The notes beneath the pieces are model-generated. The model did no database searches. It was not told the DNA's origin and was given only the letters and a program-made list of their open reading frames with translations. Positions 1 through 7,270 of a DNA stretch of 31,897 nt are shown here, piece after piece. The position numbers and the translations under genes are program-made. Position 1 is the first letter of the stretch. Each line of letters begins with the position of its first letter. Source of the DNA: JABJMC01 sp964473745 (GTDB lineage Bacteria > Patescibacteriota > Gracilibacteria > UBA1369 > UBA12473); contig CAYYQE010000016.1 of assembly GCA_964473745.1 (NCBI GenBank), positions 1-31,897 on the forward strand. The letters are read 5' to 3'.

Positions 1-888
1 AAATACTATTTCTATATTGGCGGAAATGACACGGCCGAAACTGCCCACATTGTCAGCGAAATTGCGGCTGAAAAAGGATATGATTTTAAGGCCTTTCACA
101 TTCCCAAAACAATTGATAATGACCTCCGGGTCACAGATCATTGCCCCGGCTACCCTAGTGCGGCTAAATATGTGGCTGAATGCTTTTTGGGCAATGAATT
201 GGATAACCGTTCGCTAAAAGGGGTAAAAATTGACGTAGTTATGGGCCGGCATGCCGGCTGGCTTACGGCCGCGAGCGCGCTCGCGAAATTCCAAGAAGAT
301 GCCGGCCCCCACCTTATCTACCTTCCCGAAGCTCCTAAGTCACTTAAAGATGTGGTGCGCGAAATCGATGAAGTGGTCGATCGTTACGGTCGCTGCGTTG
401 TTGCTGTATCAGAAGGAATCAAGGACGAAACCGGCGAACTACTAGCCAAAAAATTCAGCACCGAAACTGATGCCCACGGCAATATTCAACTTTCTGGGAC
501 CGGCGCACTTGGAGACCTACTCGCTGACCACGTTAAAAAGAATTCTAAACATGAGGGGTTGCGCGTGAGGACCGACACTCTGGGTTATGCGCAACGTTCC
601 TATGCTGACACTATTAGCAAAGTAGATGCAGACGAGGCGCGCGAAGTAGGAAGTGCGGCCGTTAAATTTGCCATGAGCGACGCCAAATCCGGCTCTGTTT
701 ACCTAGAACGGACCTCAAACTCCCCCTACACCGCCGAAGCCAAATTAACAGAGCTTAAAAACGTGGCCAAAGTCACCAAAGACATGCCACGCGACTTTAT
801 TAACGAAGCTGGCAATGGCGTCACTGCAAAATTCTTAGACTACGCCACGCCCCTCGTTGGAAAAATCACAAAAGTAGCAACTCTTTAA
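1..888 (+). CDS. pfp: PPi-dependent 6-phosphofructokinase, 3' part (5' end outside window)
   Basis: The frame is open from base 1, so the gene is cut by the window edge; 295 codons remain and roughly the first 100 residues of a normal enzyme are missing. The fragment opens with GGNDT (residues 7-11), followed by PKTIDND (35-41) and MGRHAGWL (81-88), the nucleotide/phosphate-binding and fructose-6-phosphate-binding motifs of the phosphofructokinase family. Asp after GGN and Lys in PKTIDND (where ATP enzymes usually have Gly at both places) are the established markers of the pyrophosphate-using type. It would interconvert fructose 6-phosphate and fructose 1,6-bisphosphate in the cytosol using PPi, reversibly. 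It lies 9 bp before aroG on the same strand and near fba and gap, forming a glycolysis-centred neighbourhood. PPi specificity is inferred from motifs only. Confidence 0.9.
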   Translation, partial: KYYFYIGGNDTAETAHIVSEIAAEKGYDFKAFHIPKTIDNDLRVTDHCPGYPSAAKYVAECFLGNELDNRSLKGVKIDVVMGRHAGWLTAASALAKFQEDAGPHLIYLPEAPKSLKDVVREIDEVVDRYGRCVVAVSEGIKDETGELLAKKFSTETDAHGNIQLSGTGALGDLLADHVKKNSKHEGLRVRTDTLGYAQRSYADTISKVDADEAREVGSAAVKFAMSDAKSGSVYLERTSNSPYTAEAKLTELKNVAKVTKDMPRDFINEAGNGVTAKFLDYATPLVGKITKVATL

Positions 889-897
889 ACAAATCAC

Positions 898-1938
898 ATG
901 AAAAAAACCGACAATATCCGCATTGATAGCTTTACCAAACTTATATCTCCCAGTGCTATCCGCCAAGAAATCCCAATTTCTCAAAAAACCACGAACACTA
1001 TCAGCCAAGGACGAGAAGATTTTGGAAGAATCCTTAATAGTGAGGATGATCGCTTTGTAGTAATAACTGGGCCTTGCTCCATTCATGACCCAAAAAGCGC
1101 CTTAGAATACGCTGAAAAATTAAAATCCCTCCAAGAAAAACTAGATGACAAACTGCTTATTATGATGCGAGTTTATTTTGAAAAACCACGCACCACAACC
1201 GGTTGGAAAGGATTAATTAACGATCCTTACTTAAATGAAACTCGCGATGTTGAAGCTGGCACAAAATTAGCCCGCCAGATACTAATCGACATTGCTGAAC
1301 TCGGTTTACCAGTGGCCACTGAACTTTTGGACACAATTACGGCCGCCTATGTTGGGGAACTAGTTTCTTGGGTCGCCATTGGAGCCCGCACCACGGAATC
1401 ACAAACCCATCGTCAAATGACCAGTGGTTTATCCGCACCAGTTGGTTTCAAAAACAACAGTGATGGAAACCTAAACATTGCCATTAATGCTATGCAATCT
1501 GCCAAGAGCCGACACAGTTTCTTGGGAGTTGATGATGACGGCAGTTGCTGCATCCTAAAAACCACCGGCAACCCCAACACACATATTGTTTTAAGAGGCG
1601 GTGCCGGCCGACCCAACTACCATGTAGAAGACATCGAAGAATGCGAAGAAAAATTAAAAGACAAAGGATTCACTCCTCGTATTATGGTCGATTGCAGTCA
1701 CGAAAATTCCGGGAAAAACCATGAAAAACAACATTTAGTAGTCCGTGATTTAATTGCCCAAAAACAAATGGGCAACAAATCAATTTTTGGGATTATGCTC
1801 GAAAGCAATTTATTCCCAGGCAACCAAAAAATCGTTGAAAATCTCGATGAATTAAAATACGGCGTATCAGTTACCGACGCCTGTATTGGTTGGGAAGAGA
1901 CTGAAAAACTTCTTTTGCAATTACATGAAAGTCTCTAA
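898..1938 (+). CDS. aroG: 3-deoxy-7-phosphoheptulonate (DAHP) synthase, class I (AroG type)
   Basis: Condenses phosphoenolpyruvate with erythrose 4-phosphate, the first step of the shikimate pathway. At 346 aa it matches the usual length of E. coli AroG/F/H. The metal-binding Cys lies in GPCSIHDP (Cys60, equivalent to E. coli Cys61). Other family blocks are visible: MMRVYFEKPRTTTGWKG with the PEP-binding KPRTT, IGARTTESQTHR, GLSAPVGFKN, and the C-terminal MVDCSHENSGK. The ATG start follows the pfk stop by 9 bp, so the two are probably co-transcribed; no clear Shine-Dalgarno is present. The stop overlaps the stop of the convergent gap gene by 4 bp. Feedback regulation by an aromatic amino acid is usual for this class, but the allosteric type cannot be read from the sequence by eye. 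Confidence 0.96.
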   Translation: MKKTDNIRIDSFTKLISPSAIRQEIPISQKTTNTISQGREDFGRILNSEDDRFVVITGPCSIHDPKSALEYAEKLKSLQEKLDDKLLIMMRVYFEKPRTTTGWKGLINDPYLNETRDVEAGTKLARQILIDIAELGLPVATELLDTITAAYVGELVSWVAIGARTTESQTHRQMTSGLSAPVGFKNNSDGNLNIAINAMQSAKSRHSFLGVDDDGSCCILKTTGNPNTHIVLRGGAGRPNYHVEDIEECEEKLKDKGFTPRIMVDCSHENSGKNHEKQHLVVRDLIAQKQMGNKSIFGIMLESNLFPGNQKIVENLDELKYGVSVTDACIGWEETEKLLLQLHESL

Positions 1939-2945
1939 TTGCCATTCGCTGAAATCCAACGAATAAGATCACTCACGCGAGAAATATAACCCCATTCATT
2001 GTCATACCAAACCACGATTTGGGCAGTATTGCCATTCACAATTTTGGTAGACAAAAGATCCACAATCGCCGAACGCGTATCCGCACGATAATCAATAGAA
2101 ACCAAAGGTTCATTCGAGGTCCCCAGCACGCCCGTAAGTTCCTCATTTTCCGCTTTTAAGAAAGCTTTGTTAATCTCATCAACCGTCACCTCTCGATCAA
2201 AAGTGACCGCCATATCAAGACAAGAAACGCACAGTGTTGGCACGCGAAAAGCCATACCACAAACTTTACCTTCCAATTCCGGAAGAACCTGTGAAATTGC
2301 GGCCATGGCACCAGTCGTGGTCGGGATTACCGAAGACATAGTCGCCCGCGCCCGCCGAAAATCACCTGGATTGGAATTATCAAGCAAGTTTTGAGTATAA
2401 GTTAGCGCGTGAATACTCGAAACCACGGCGTTCTTAACCCCAAAATTGTCGGAAAGCACCTTCATAGTTGGCGCCAAACAGTTAGTGGTGCAACTCGCAT
2501 TTGAAACCACACTGTAATTGTGCGGATCGTAATCTTTGTGGTTCACCCCCATAACTAAAGTTTGGACCGTCTCATCCTTACACGGCGCTGTAATCAAAAC
2601 CTTTTTAGCTCCAGAAACCATGTGACGCTTAGCATCGCCTTGTTTAGTGAACTTTCCAGTAGATTCAATCACCACGTCTACACCTAAATCGCCCCAGGGC
2701 ACATTTTCCGGATCTTTTTCTTGAAAAACTTTCACAATTTTATTGTTTACTTTCAAATCATCTCCTTCTACAGAAACTTCGGCATCTAATGTCCCGTAAA
2801 CCGAATCCCGTTTCAAAAGAAGAGCGTGCGAATCAGCTCCAGCCCGACTATTAATAGCCACAACCTCAATATCATCAGAAAAAATCGCCTGACGATGCAC
2901 TCCTCGACCAATCCGACCATATCCGTTAATTCCGACACGAATCAT
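1935..2945 (-). CDS. gap: Type I glyceraldehyde-3-phosphate dehydrogenase, divergent paralogue 1
   Basis: GAPDH oxidises glyceraldehyde 3-phosphate to 1,3-bisphosphoglycerate. The Rossmann motif NGYGRIGR (7-14), catalytic Cys in SNASCTTNCLAP (Cys152), catalytic His179 and the C-terminal WYDNEWGY are all present in a 336-aa protein of normal length. Two differences from the second copy at 7271-8263 stand out. The conserved Asp that holds the NAD ribose (NDL in the other copy) is Ser33 in INSRA, which by family knowledge points to NADP preference. The substrate loop after His179 reads LTYTQN instead of YTNDQ. It is downstream of fba with an 18-bp gap, so the two probably form one transcript. 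A biosynthetic (NADPH-making or gluconeogenic) role is inference. Confidence 0.93.
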   Translation of the reverse strand: MIRVGINGYGRIGRGVHRQAIFSDDIEVVAINSRAGADSHALLLKRDSVYGTLDAEVSVEGDDLKVNNKIVKVFQEKDPENVPWGDLGVDVVIESTGKFTKQGDAKRHMVSGAKKVLITAPCKDETVQTLVMGVNHKDYDPHNYSVVSNASCTTNCLAPTMKVLSDNFGVKNAVVSSIHALTYTQNLLDNSNPGDFRRARATMSSVIPTTTGAMAAISQVLPELEGKVCGMAFRVPTLCVSCLDMAVTFDREVTVDEINKAFLKAENEELTGVLGTSNEPLVSIDYRADTRSAIVDLLSTKIVNGNTAQIVVWYDNEWGYISRVSDLIRWISANGN

Positions 2946-2963
2946 TTTAAAAAAGTTAAAGAG

Positions 2964-4025
2964 TTATAAGAAATTAAGCATCTCAGCGTAATGCTGGGCA
3001 CAATCTGCACTATTAAACGCCTCAGTCATCATCATCGCAATATGCTCAGTCATTTCCTCCACAGCGGCGGTATGATCAAGCTGATCAAACTCCTCCTCAA
3101 ACAACATATAAACCTTACGTCGTGGACGGCCCATCTCCTCACCTTTGGCATCCATCCGATCCAAGAGTTCTTGCGGAGTATGCTTAAAGAAAATGTTTTG
3201 AACTGAAGTAGCATAATTAATTTTACGCGCTCCGTTATTCACTAAAATTTGGAATTGTTCCGGTTTAAGACCACTTCCGCCGTGCATAACTGGGTAAGCA
3301 TCCAACGGACGAATAGAATCCGCGATTTCTTTGAGTCGATCGTAACCAATTCGTGGATTTTCTTCTTTATAAATACCGTGCTGATTTCCAATAAAACAAG
3401 AGGCTCCTGTTCCACCAGTTTCCGCCATCAATTTATGCATGTCCTCAACCTTGGAATAGTAATTTTCCACATCAGCCGCTACTTTTTCGGCCTCCTCCGA
3501 ACCAACGGAATGAACCACTCCTTCTTCAACTTCTAAATCAACTCCTAGTGGATAAATTTTCTTAGCCACTTCTTGGCAACCAGCAATGTTTTCTTCCAGA
3601 GAAAACTTAGAAAGGTCAATTAAGATTGAGGTAAATCCAGCCTCAATAGAACGCTGGGTGCATCCTTCAGTATCTTTTTGAACATGATCATGATGCAAAC
3701 CAACTGGCACCGCGTAACCATATTTATCAATCAGTTCTTGGATAATTTCATGTGCCAATTCAGATAATCTCTCGGGATACATATTGCAATAAGAGGTTTC
3801 ACTTTCAGCAATTTCCAAAATCACGGGAGATTTGACTTGCCAAGCCGCCTCAAGTGTAGCGCGCATAATATATTTATTACGCTGGTTTATCGCCACCACT
3901 CCAAAATTATGTTTATCAGCCACAGACATCATTTGGCGCAAGTTAATTGCGTGAAATCCAGATGGCAACACTCGAAGATGCGGGTTGTTTTCCTTATTCA
4001 ACTCAGCGAGAACAGGGAGATCCAT
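2964..4025 (-). CDS. fba: Class II (metal-dependent) fructose-bisphosphate aldolase
   Basis: Cleaves fructose 1,6-bisphosphate to glyceraldehyde 3-phosphate and dihydroxyacetone phosphate. The class II metal/catalytic block is LHHDHV (residues 110-115: Asp113 as catalytic acid, His114 as metal ligand). It is followed by VDLEVEEGVV, the GNQHG His ligand region and MHGGSGL near the phosphate-binding loop. At 353 aa it falls within the family range, with an N-terminal extension of about 40 residues before the first barrel strand (VVAIN) and a long acidic C-terminal helix region. It is the first gene of the minus-strand fba-gap pair, and the following gap gene would use its product. The ATG start is the first in frame. 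A weak promoter lies upstream, and the 480-bp non-coding block separates it from ftsL. Confidence 0.93.
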   Translation of the reverse strand: MDLPVLAELNKENNPHLRVLPSGFHAINLRQMMSVADKHNFGVVAINQRNKYIMRATLEAAWQVKSPVILEIAESETSYCNMYPERLSELAHEIIQELIDKYGYAVPVGLHHDHVQKDTEGCTQRSIEAGFTSILIDLSKFSLEENIAGCQEVAKKIYPLGVDLEVEEGVVHSVGSEEAEKVAADVENYYSKVEDMHKLMAETGGTGASCFIGNQHGIYKEENPRIGYDRLKEIADSIRPLDAYPVMHGGSGLKPEQFQILVNNGARKINYATSVQNIFFKHTPQELLDRMDAKGEEMGRPRRKVYMLFEEEFDQLDHTAAVEEMTEHIAMMMTEAFNSADCAQHYAEMLNFL

Positions 4026-4055
4026 AATCCTATGGGTTAGATTTTAAGCGCCATG

Positions 4056-4084
4056 AGGATACTGGGATTAGGAGTAAAAATCAA
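4056..4084 (-). promoter_or_regulatory. Possible sigma70-type promoter of fba-gap
   Basis: On the minus strand TTGATT (4084-4079) and TATCCT (4061-4056) are 17 bp apart, each matching four of six consensus bases, and lie about 30 bp before the fba ATG. This is the best pair in the interval between the terminator at 4132-4160 and fba, but it is weak. Confidence 0.3.
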
Positions 4085-4131
4085 CTGAACACCAAGGCCT
4101 TGACAACCCTTATCAATTTTTAACATTTTTA

Positions 4132-4160
4132 CAGAGAAAAATTCACCCCCGGGGGTGAAT
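4132..4160 (-). terminator. Intrinsic terminator, minus strand, downstream of rsmH-ftsL and the structured block
   Basis: Positions 4141-4160 are a perfect palindrome with arms ATTCACCCCC/GGGGGTGAAT. Read on the minus strand it is followed directly by TTTTCTCTGT, a good U-rich tail. On the plus strand no T-run follows, so the terminator is one-directional. It would end a minus-strand transcript that includes ftsL and about 350 nt of non-coding sequence, before the fba promoter region. The central C5/G5 would leave few unpaired loop bases, which is unusual for a terminator hairpin. Confidence 0.7.
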
Positions 4161-4506
4161 CCTAATCTGAAAATCTGTGCGCACGCACATGGTATAATTT
4201 AACAATTAACTACCAAAAACGTGAGTTAATTTTGTTAAGGTTTTCTGGGACAGAAAATCGTCAAACTACACAACGAGCCGCAAACACCCACGGGTCTCGT
4301 GGGCCCCGAGAAAAATTTTCCAAAGCTTAGCGAAACTTACTTTTTGCGAACAACAGCTAGGAGGGGGAGCTCGTGAGGGGGAACCCCAGGTTCCCCTTCA
4401 CGCCATAGCCCAAATCCCCCTACGGACCCACGAGGGAGATTTGGATGGCTTATTCCTAACCCATGGAATAATGAACCTAATTCTGTACGGCACCAGGACC
4501 GCGCTC
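4161..4506. ncRNA. Unidentified, highly structured non-coding block (candidate RNA gene; strand uncertain)
   Basis: About 350 bp without a credible gene, more G/C-rich than its surroundings and dense in inverted repeats. The repeats are TTTTCT/AGAAAA at 4241-4257, CCCACG/CGTGGG at 4287-4303, GTGAGGGGGAACC/GGTTCCCCTTCAC at about 4373-4401, CAAATCCCCCT/AGGGAGATTTGG at about 4410-4444, and TTATTCC/GGAATAA at about 4450-4471. The loop of the fourth hairpin contains CCCACGAG, complementary to CTCGTGGG at 4296-4303, so a pseudoknot or tertiary contact is possible. The minus-strand terminator just below argues for a minus-strand RNA following ftsL; an extended -10 at 4190-4198 would instead serve the plus strand. 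I could not match it to tmRNA, RNase P RNA, SRP RNA or a known riboswitch by their hallmark motifs. Confidence 0.35.
4190..4198 (+). promoter_or_regulatory. Extended -10 element facing into the structured block
   Basis: TGGTATAAT is a perfect extended -10 (TG-N-TATAAT). No convincing -35 lies upstream, which extended -10 promoters tolerate. Transcription would start near 4205 and run through the structured block on the plus strand; no plus-strand terminator is evident before ftsL. It may be fortuitous. Confidence 0.35.
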
Positions 4507-4827
4507 TTAATTCACGCTTGCAAACCCGGAAATACTTTCCAAATAGTAAACATTATCAGGACGAACCATATTTTGAACTAATTGATGCCCTTCAATGGTT
4601 TTCATTGAACGGGCTTGAAGAATCAACATATCATTAATCTCACCATCTTGAACCAAACCTTGATGCTCACTTTCTAATTTATTAATTTCATAACCTTTGG
4701 TCGACATGGCATTTAAATGTGTCAGCGAAACAAGTCCCATTATTCCAATTAAAACCATCATCAAAATCACGGCCATAAGCGGCCCAATACTCAAATTCAC
4801 TCCTCTTTTAGAGAAGTTGGTAGTCAT
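4507..4827 (-). CDS. ftsL: FtsL-like septum protein
   Basis: A 106-aa protein with a short basic N-terminus, one membrane helix (about residues 15-37) and an extracytoplasmic heptad-like segment (LTHLNAMSTKGYEINKLESE onward) followed by MKTIEG. This is the layout of FtsL, which binds FtsB and FtsQ in the divisome. It lies 57 bp downstream of rsmH, the position ftsL holds in division/cell-wall clusters of many bacteria. FtsL is poorly conserved, so position and topology carry the call. I chose the ATG at 4827 rather than 4866 because AAGGA lies a few bases upstream, one of the few clear ribosome binding sites in the window. The usual next genes (ftsI, mur genes) are absent; a structured non-coding block follows. 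Confidence 0.72.
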   Translation of the reverse strand: MTTNFSKRGVNLSIGPLMAVILMMVLIGIMGLVSLTHLNAMSTKGYEINKLESEHQGLVQDGEINDMLILQARSMKTIEGHQLVQNMVRPDNVYYLESISGFASVN

Positions 4828-4884
4828 ATCGTTTCCTTGCGGATGAGTTAGCATTAGATGGGACATCGGGAGGTTTTAAGGGAG

Positions 4885-5811
4885 TTATATTTTTTTGATA
4901 GCGCGTAATTTAGCGCTGCGACTTCGAGGATTTTCTTGAATCTCGGAATCAGAAGGAGAAATCGGCTTCTTGGTAAGAATTTCAAAGGAAGGTTTTCCTG
5001 AACATTGACACTGTAGGACTTGCGGCGGACAAATACAGGCTCGCGCCACTTCTTTAAACGCTCTTTTTACAACCCGATCTTCTAGTGAATGATAAGAAAT
5101 AATCACTAGGCGCCCGTTAGTATTAAGGAGAGAAAGCAAGGGAGGGATGGCTTTCTCTAGAACATCAAGTTCTTGATTTACTACAATCCGGAGCGCTTGA
5201 AAAACTCGGGTAGCTACTTTTCGCTTATCTCCTGAGCTTTTCATAAAAGTTCCAATCAAATCAACAAGTTCAGAAGTAACTGTAAACGGCTTTTCCTTCC
5301 GTTGTTCAACAATTAGTCGCGCAATTTTGGGAGCATACCGCTCCTCTCCATATTCATAGATGATTTTTTTGAGGTCAGACTCTGTCCAGGTATTTACCAC
5401 TTTAGCTGCGGTCAAATCATCAGATTGACGATCAAATCGCATATCCAGTGGTCCATCTTCCTGGAGAGAAAATCCTCTAGAAGGATCATCAATGTGGGGA
5501 GAAGAAAGTCCTAAATCGAGGAGAATGGCATCGACTTGGTCGATTCCTTTCTCATGAAGCCGATCATGACAATGAGCAAAGTTATCATGGAAAAAAGTAG
5601 TTTGTTGGGAAAATTCTTGAAGACGCTTTTTAGCCTCAGCAAGGTTATCGATATCAAGGTCAAAACCGTAATATCTACCCTCTGGTCCAATGACTTTTAG
5701 GATGGCTTTTCCATGGCCACCTAAGCCTAGCGTGCCATCCACAACCGCCTCCCCTATTTGAAGGTTAAGTTGTGTGAGCGTCTCGTGTAAAAGAACAGGT
5801 TTGTGATGCAC
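4885..5811 (-). CDS. rsmH: 16S rRNA (cytosine1402-N4)-methyltransferase RsmH (MraW)
   Basis: Methylates N4 of C1402 in the decoding centre of 16S rRNA using S-adenosylmethionine. The 308-aa length is typical. Family motifs run in order: HKPVLLHE at the N-terminus, the SAM loop GTLGLGGHG (26-34), LLDLGLSSPHIDDPSRGFS, LDMRFD, a long helical insert, and YHSLEDRVVK, ending with the basic PRSRSAKLRAIKKI. The start is GTG at 5811, preceded by AAGGA about seven bases upstream. The next gene is ftsL-like, which fits a minimal division cluster. No mraZ is found upstream; instead the upstream region carries repeated CTTGTGTA elements. Confidence 0.96.
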   Translation of the reverse strand: MHHKPVLLHETLTQLNLQIGEAVVDGTLGLGGHGKAILKVIGPEGRYYGFDLDIDNLAEAKKRLQEFSQQTTFFHDNFAHCHDRLHEKGIDQVDAILLDLGLSSPHIDDPSRGFSLQEDGPLDMRFDRQSDDLTAAKVVNTWTESDLKKIIYEYGEERYAPKIARLIVEQRKEKPFTVTSELVDLIGTFMKSSGDKRKVATRVFQALRIVVNQELDVLEKAIPPLLSLLNTNGRLVIISYHSLEDRVVKRAFKEVARACICPPQVLQCQCSGKPSFEILTKKPISPSDSEIQENPRSRSAKLRAIKKI

Positions 5812-6110
5812 TTTTTTTCCTTATAATGTTCAAAACTTGTGTACAACTTGTGTATAATTTTTTTGAACGCTTGTGTAATCCCAAAATTAAGGATATAGAA
5901 GGTCCTTGTCAATGATTAAAAACCCCAAATTTCCAAAAATTAGCGTTTAAAGTACAATTTTTGTGTACATAAAACGGCTTAAACAAGGGATTTTTGGCTT
6001 ACGCAAGCGACTTTTTAGCTATCGAATAAAATTTATTGCCATATCCTAAAAAAGAACCTAAATTTAATAACTTTGCGCTCGCTTCAATCCATGCTACAAC
6101 AATCATTGTT
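5812..6110. other. Divergent intergenic region between rsmH and the membrane protein gene
   Basis: About 300 bp with no credible gene. It holds the repeated CTTGTGTA elements next to rsmH (listed separately), a further TTGTGTA at 5961-5967, and A/T-rich sequence. An ORF extension from TTG 6036 exists but is judged non-coding. Near the plus-strand gene, TTGCGC and TACAAC 16 bp apart end shortly before ATG 6111; this would give a nearly leaderless message, but it is a weak promoter match. Confidence 0.5.
5836..5877 (-). repeat. Iterated CTTGTGTA elements upstream of rsmH (possible operator)
   Basis: CTTGTGTA (TACACAAG when read toward rsmH) occurs at 5836-5843, 5847-5854 and 5870-5877, with offsets of 11 and 23 bp, close to one and two helical turns; TTGTGTA recurs at 5961-5967. 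The first two copies share the longer core AACTTGTGTAYAA. They lie 25-66 bp before the rsmH start codon. In other bacteria MraZ binds short direct repeats with about 10-bp periodicity at this locus, but the sequence differs and no mraZ is present, so any regulator is unknown. Confidence 0.45.
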
Positions 6111-6602
6111 ATGGAAACACACTTACTCAATATTTTGCTTACAATTGGGATTGGCATGCTCCCGATTCTTGAAATCCGTGGAGCTCTACCTATTGCGCTT
6201 GGAGCTTTTCACATGCCTCTTTGGGAAGCTTTTTTGTGGTCAGCCACGGGCAATATATTAATCGTAGTTATCCTTCTTAAATTTTTAGATCCAGTTACGA
6301 CTTTTTTAATGAAGCATTCTAAGTTTTTTAATCGCTGGCTTAATAAGCTCTTTCACAAGACCCGCCATAAACACACTGCTAAATTCAATGAAATTGGGGC
6401 CCTCGCCCTCATAACCTTTGTCGCTATTCCATTACCAGTTACTGGGGCCTGGACTGGATCACTGGCCGCTTTTCTATTTGGAGTTCGTTTTTGGCCCGCT
6501 CTATTTCTAATAGCCATTGGTGTTTTATGCGCCGGAACTCTTGTTACACTTGGATTTGAATCTATTACCGCCATTATCGACGCCATCTCTGGTTTGATTT
6601 AG
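6111..6602 (+). CDS. Small multidrug-export-type membrane protein (COG2426/PF06695 family)
   Basis: A 163-aa polytopic protein. The N-terminal block LPILEIRGALPIALG with a following W-x-A-F segment and a GN pair, then the late TFVAIPLPVTGAWTGSLAAFL block, are typical of the 'small multi-drug export' family, whose transport substrate is not firmly established. Four or five membrane helices are likely, with a basic cytoplasmic loop in the middle (KHSKFFNRWLNKLFHKTRHKH). The open frame extends upstream to a TTG at 6036, but those 25 residues are polar and unlike the family, so ATG 6111 is preferred. The gene stands alone, with convergent tsaC 2 bp downstream. Confidence 0.8.
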   Translation: METHLLNILLTIGIGMLPILEIRGALPIALGAFHMPLWEAFLWSATGNILIVVILLKFLDPVTTFLMKHSKFFNRWLNKLFHKTRHKHTAKFNEIGALALITFVAIPLPVTGAWTGSLAAFLFGVRFWPALFLIAIGVLCAGTLVTLGFESITAIIDAISGLI

Positions 6603-6604
6603 GA

Positions 6605-7225
6605 CTAAATCAAACCCGCATACAAATCAAACAAATCACCTTGTCGCAACGTTGTAGCGCGACCTTTTTCCACATGAATTACAGTAGAAGGCTTATGATG
6701 TTCTCGAAGAGATCCTGCATCTATCACTAAATTCGGCTCAACTGTAATTTCATCAACAGAAAACGGGGTTGGCTGACCATGAGCATTGGCACTAGTCGTG
6801 GACAGCGGGCCTGAAATAGCATCCAAAAGAGCTACAGATATCGGATCATCAATTACCCGTAAACCAACACATCCTGCCTCGGGATTCACAAAATCTGGCA
6901 AAGCATCCTTACGCGGGACCACCAAAGTTAATGGCCCAGGCCAAAATTCATCCGCCATCCGAAGTGCCAAGTCACAAAACTCCCCATAACAAAGCGCTTC
7001 CTTCAACGAACGTACCAAAATACTAACCGGCTTAACTAGCGGCATCTGCTTAATCTTATATAACCGCAAAAGCGCTTGTTCATTATTAATGTCCGCGGCC
7101 AATCCATAACAGGTGTCGGTGGGATGCGCTACTATTCCCTCTTCTTTCAAAATACGCGCCGCCTCCTGAATCACTTCAGGGCTAGGCAGGCCTGAATTGC
7201 ATGGGAGGACTTTCATCCTAACCAT
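6605..7225 (-). CDS. tsaC: Threonylcarbamoyl-AMP synthase (Sua5/YrdC/TsaC family)
   Basis: Makes threonylcarbamoyl-AMP from threonine, bicarbonate and ATP, the first step of N6-threonylcarbamoyladenosine (t6A) formation on tRNAs that read ANN codons. The 206-aa protein shows the YrdC fold signatures: GIVAHPTDTCYGLAAD near the N-terminus, a Lys-rich loop KIKQMPLVKPVSILV, WPGPLTLVVPRK, GLRVIDDP, and GPLSTTSANAHG. It has only the YrdC domain, without the C-terminal Sua5 domain, hence TsaC. Two in-frame ATGs (7225 and 7216) are possible. A TATAAT ends 6 bp before the first, so transcription may start at the ATG itself, giving a leaderless mRNA. The gene is divergent from gap2. Confidence 0.93.
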   Translation of the reverse strand: MVRMKVLPCNSGLPSPEVIQEAARILKEEGIVAHPTDTCYGLAADINNEQALLRLYKIKQMPLVKPVSILVRSLKEALCYGEFCDLALRMADEFWPGPLTLVVPRKDALPDFVNPEAGCVGLRVIDDPISVALLDAISGPLSTTSANAHGQPTPFSVDEITVEPNLVIDAGSLREHHKPSTVIHVEKGRATTLRQGDLFDLYAGLI

Positions 7226-7241
7226 TATAGCATTATAATGC
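7222..7241. promoter_or_regulatory. Palindromic -10 region between tsaC and gap2
   Basis: GCATTATAATGC (7230-7241) is a perfect palindrome, presenting TATAAT on both strands (7234-7239 plus, 7237-7232 minus). It could serve both divergent genes. On the minus strand the -10 ends 6 bp before the first tsaC ATG, the spacing expected for a leaderless start. No good -35 accompanies either direction. Confidence 0.45.
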
Positions 7242-7270
7242 GCTCTGCGAACTTCTAACCCTTAAGAATC

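Noticed and set aside
2991..3536. Plus-strand ORFs opposite fba, and similar antisense ORFs opposite gap, dnaK, cysD and cysNC
   Set aside because: These are shadows of well-conserved genes on the other strand; they show no domain, promoter or ribosome binding site of their own.
4161..4506. tmRNA, RNase P RNA or SRP RNA in the structured block
   Set aside because: Neither strand shows the tRNA-like ends and T-arm of tmRNA with an Ala-Ala-ending tag, the GAGGAAAGTCC and ACAGAA-GGCTTA regions of RNase P RNA, or the GGAAGGAAGCAG-type loop of SRP RNA. I left it as unidentified.
6036..6110. TTG start of the small membrane exporter-like protein
   Set aside because: The 25 added residues are polar and unlike the family N-terminus. 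ATG 6111 directly precedes the first membrane helix.
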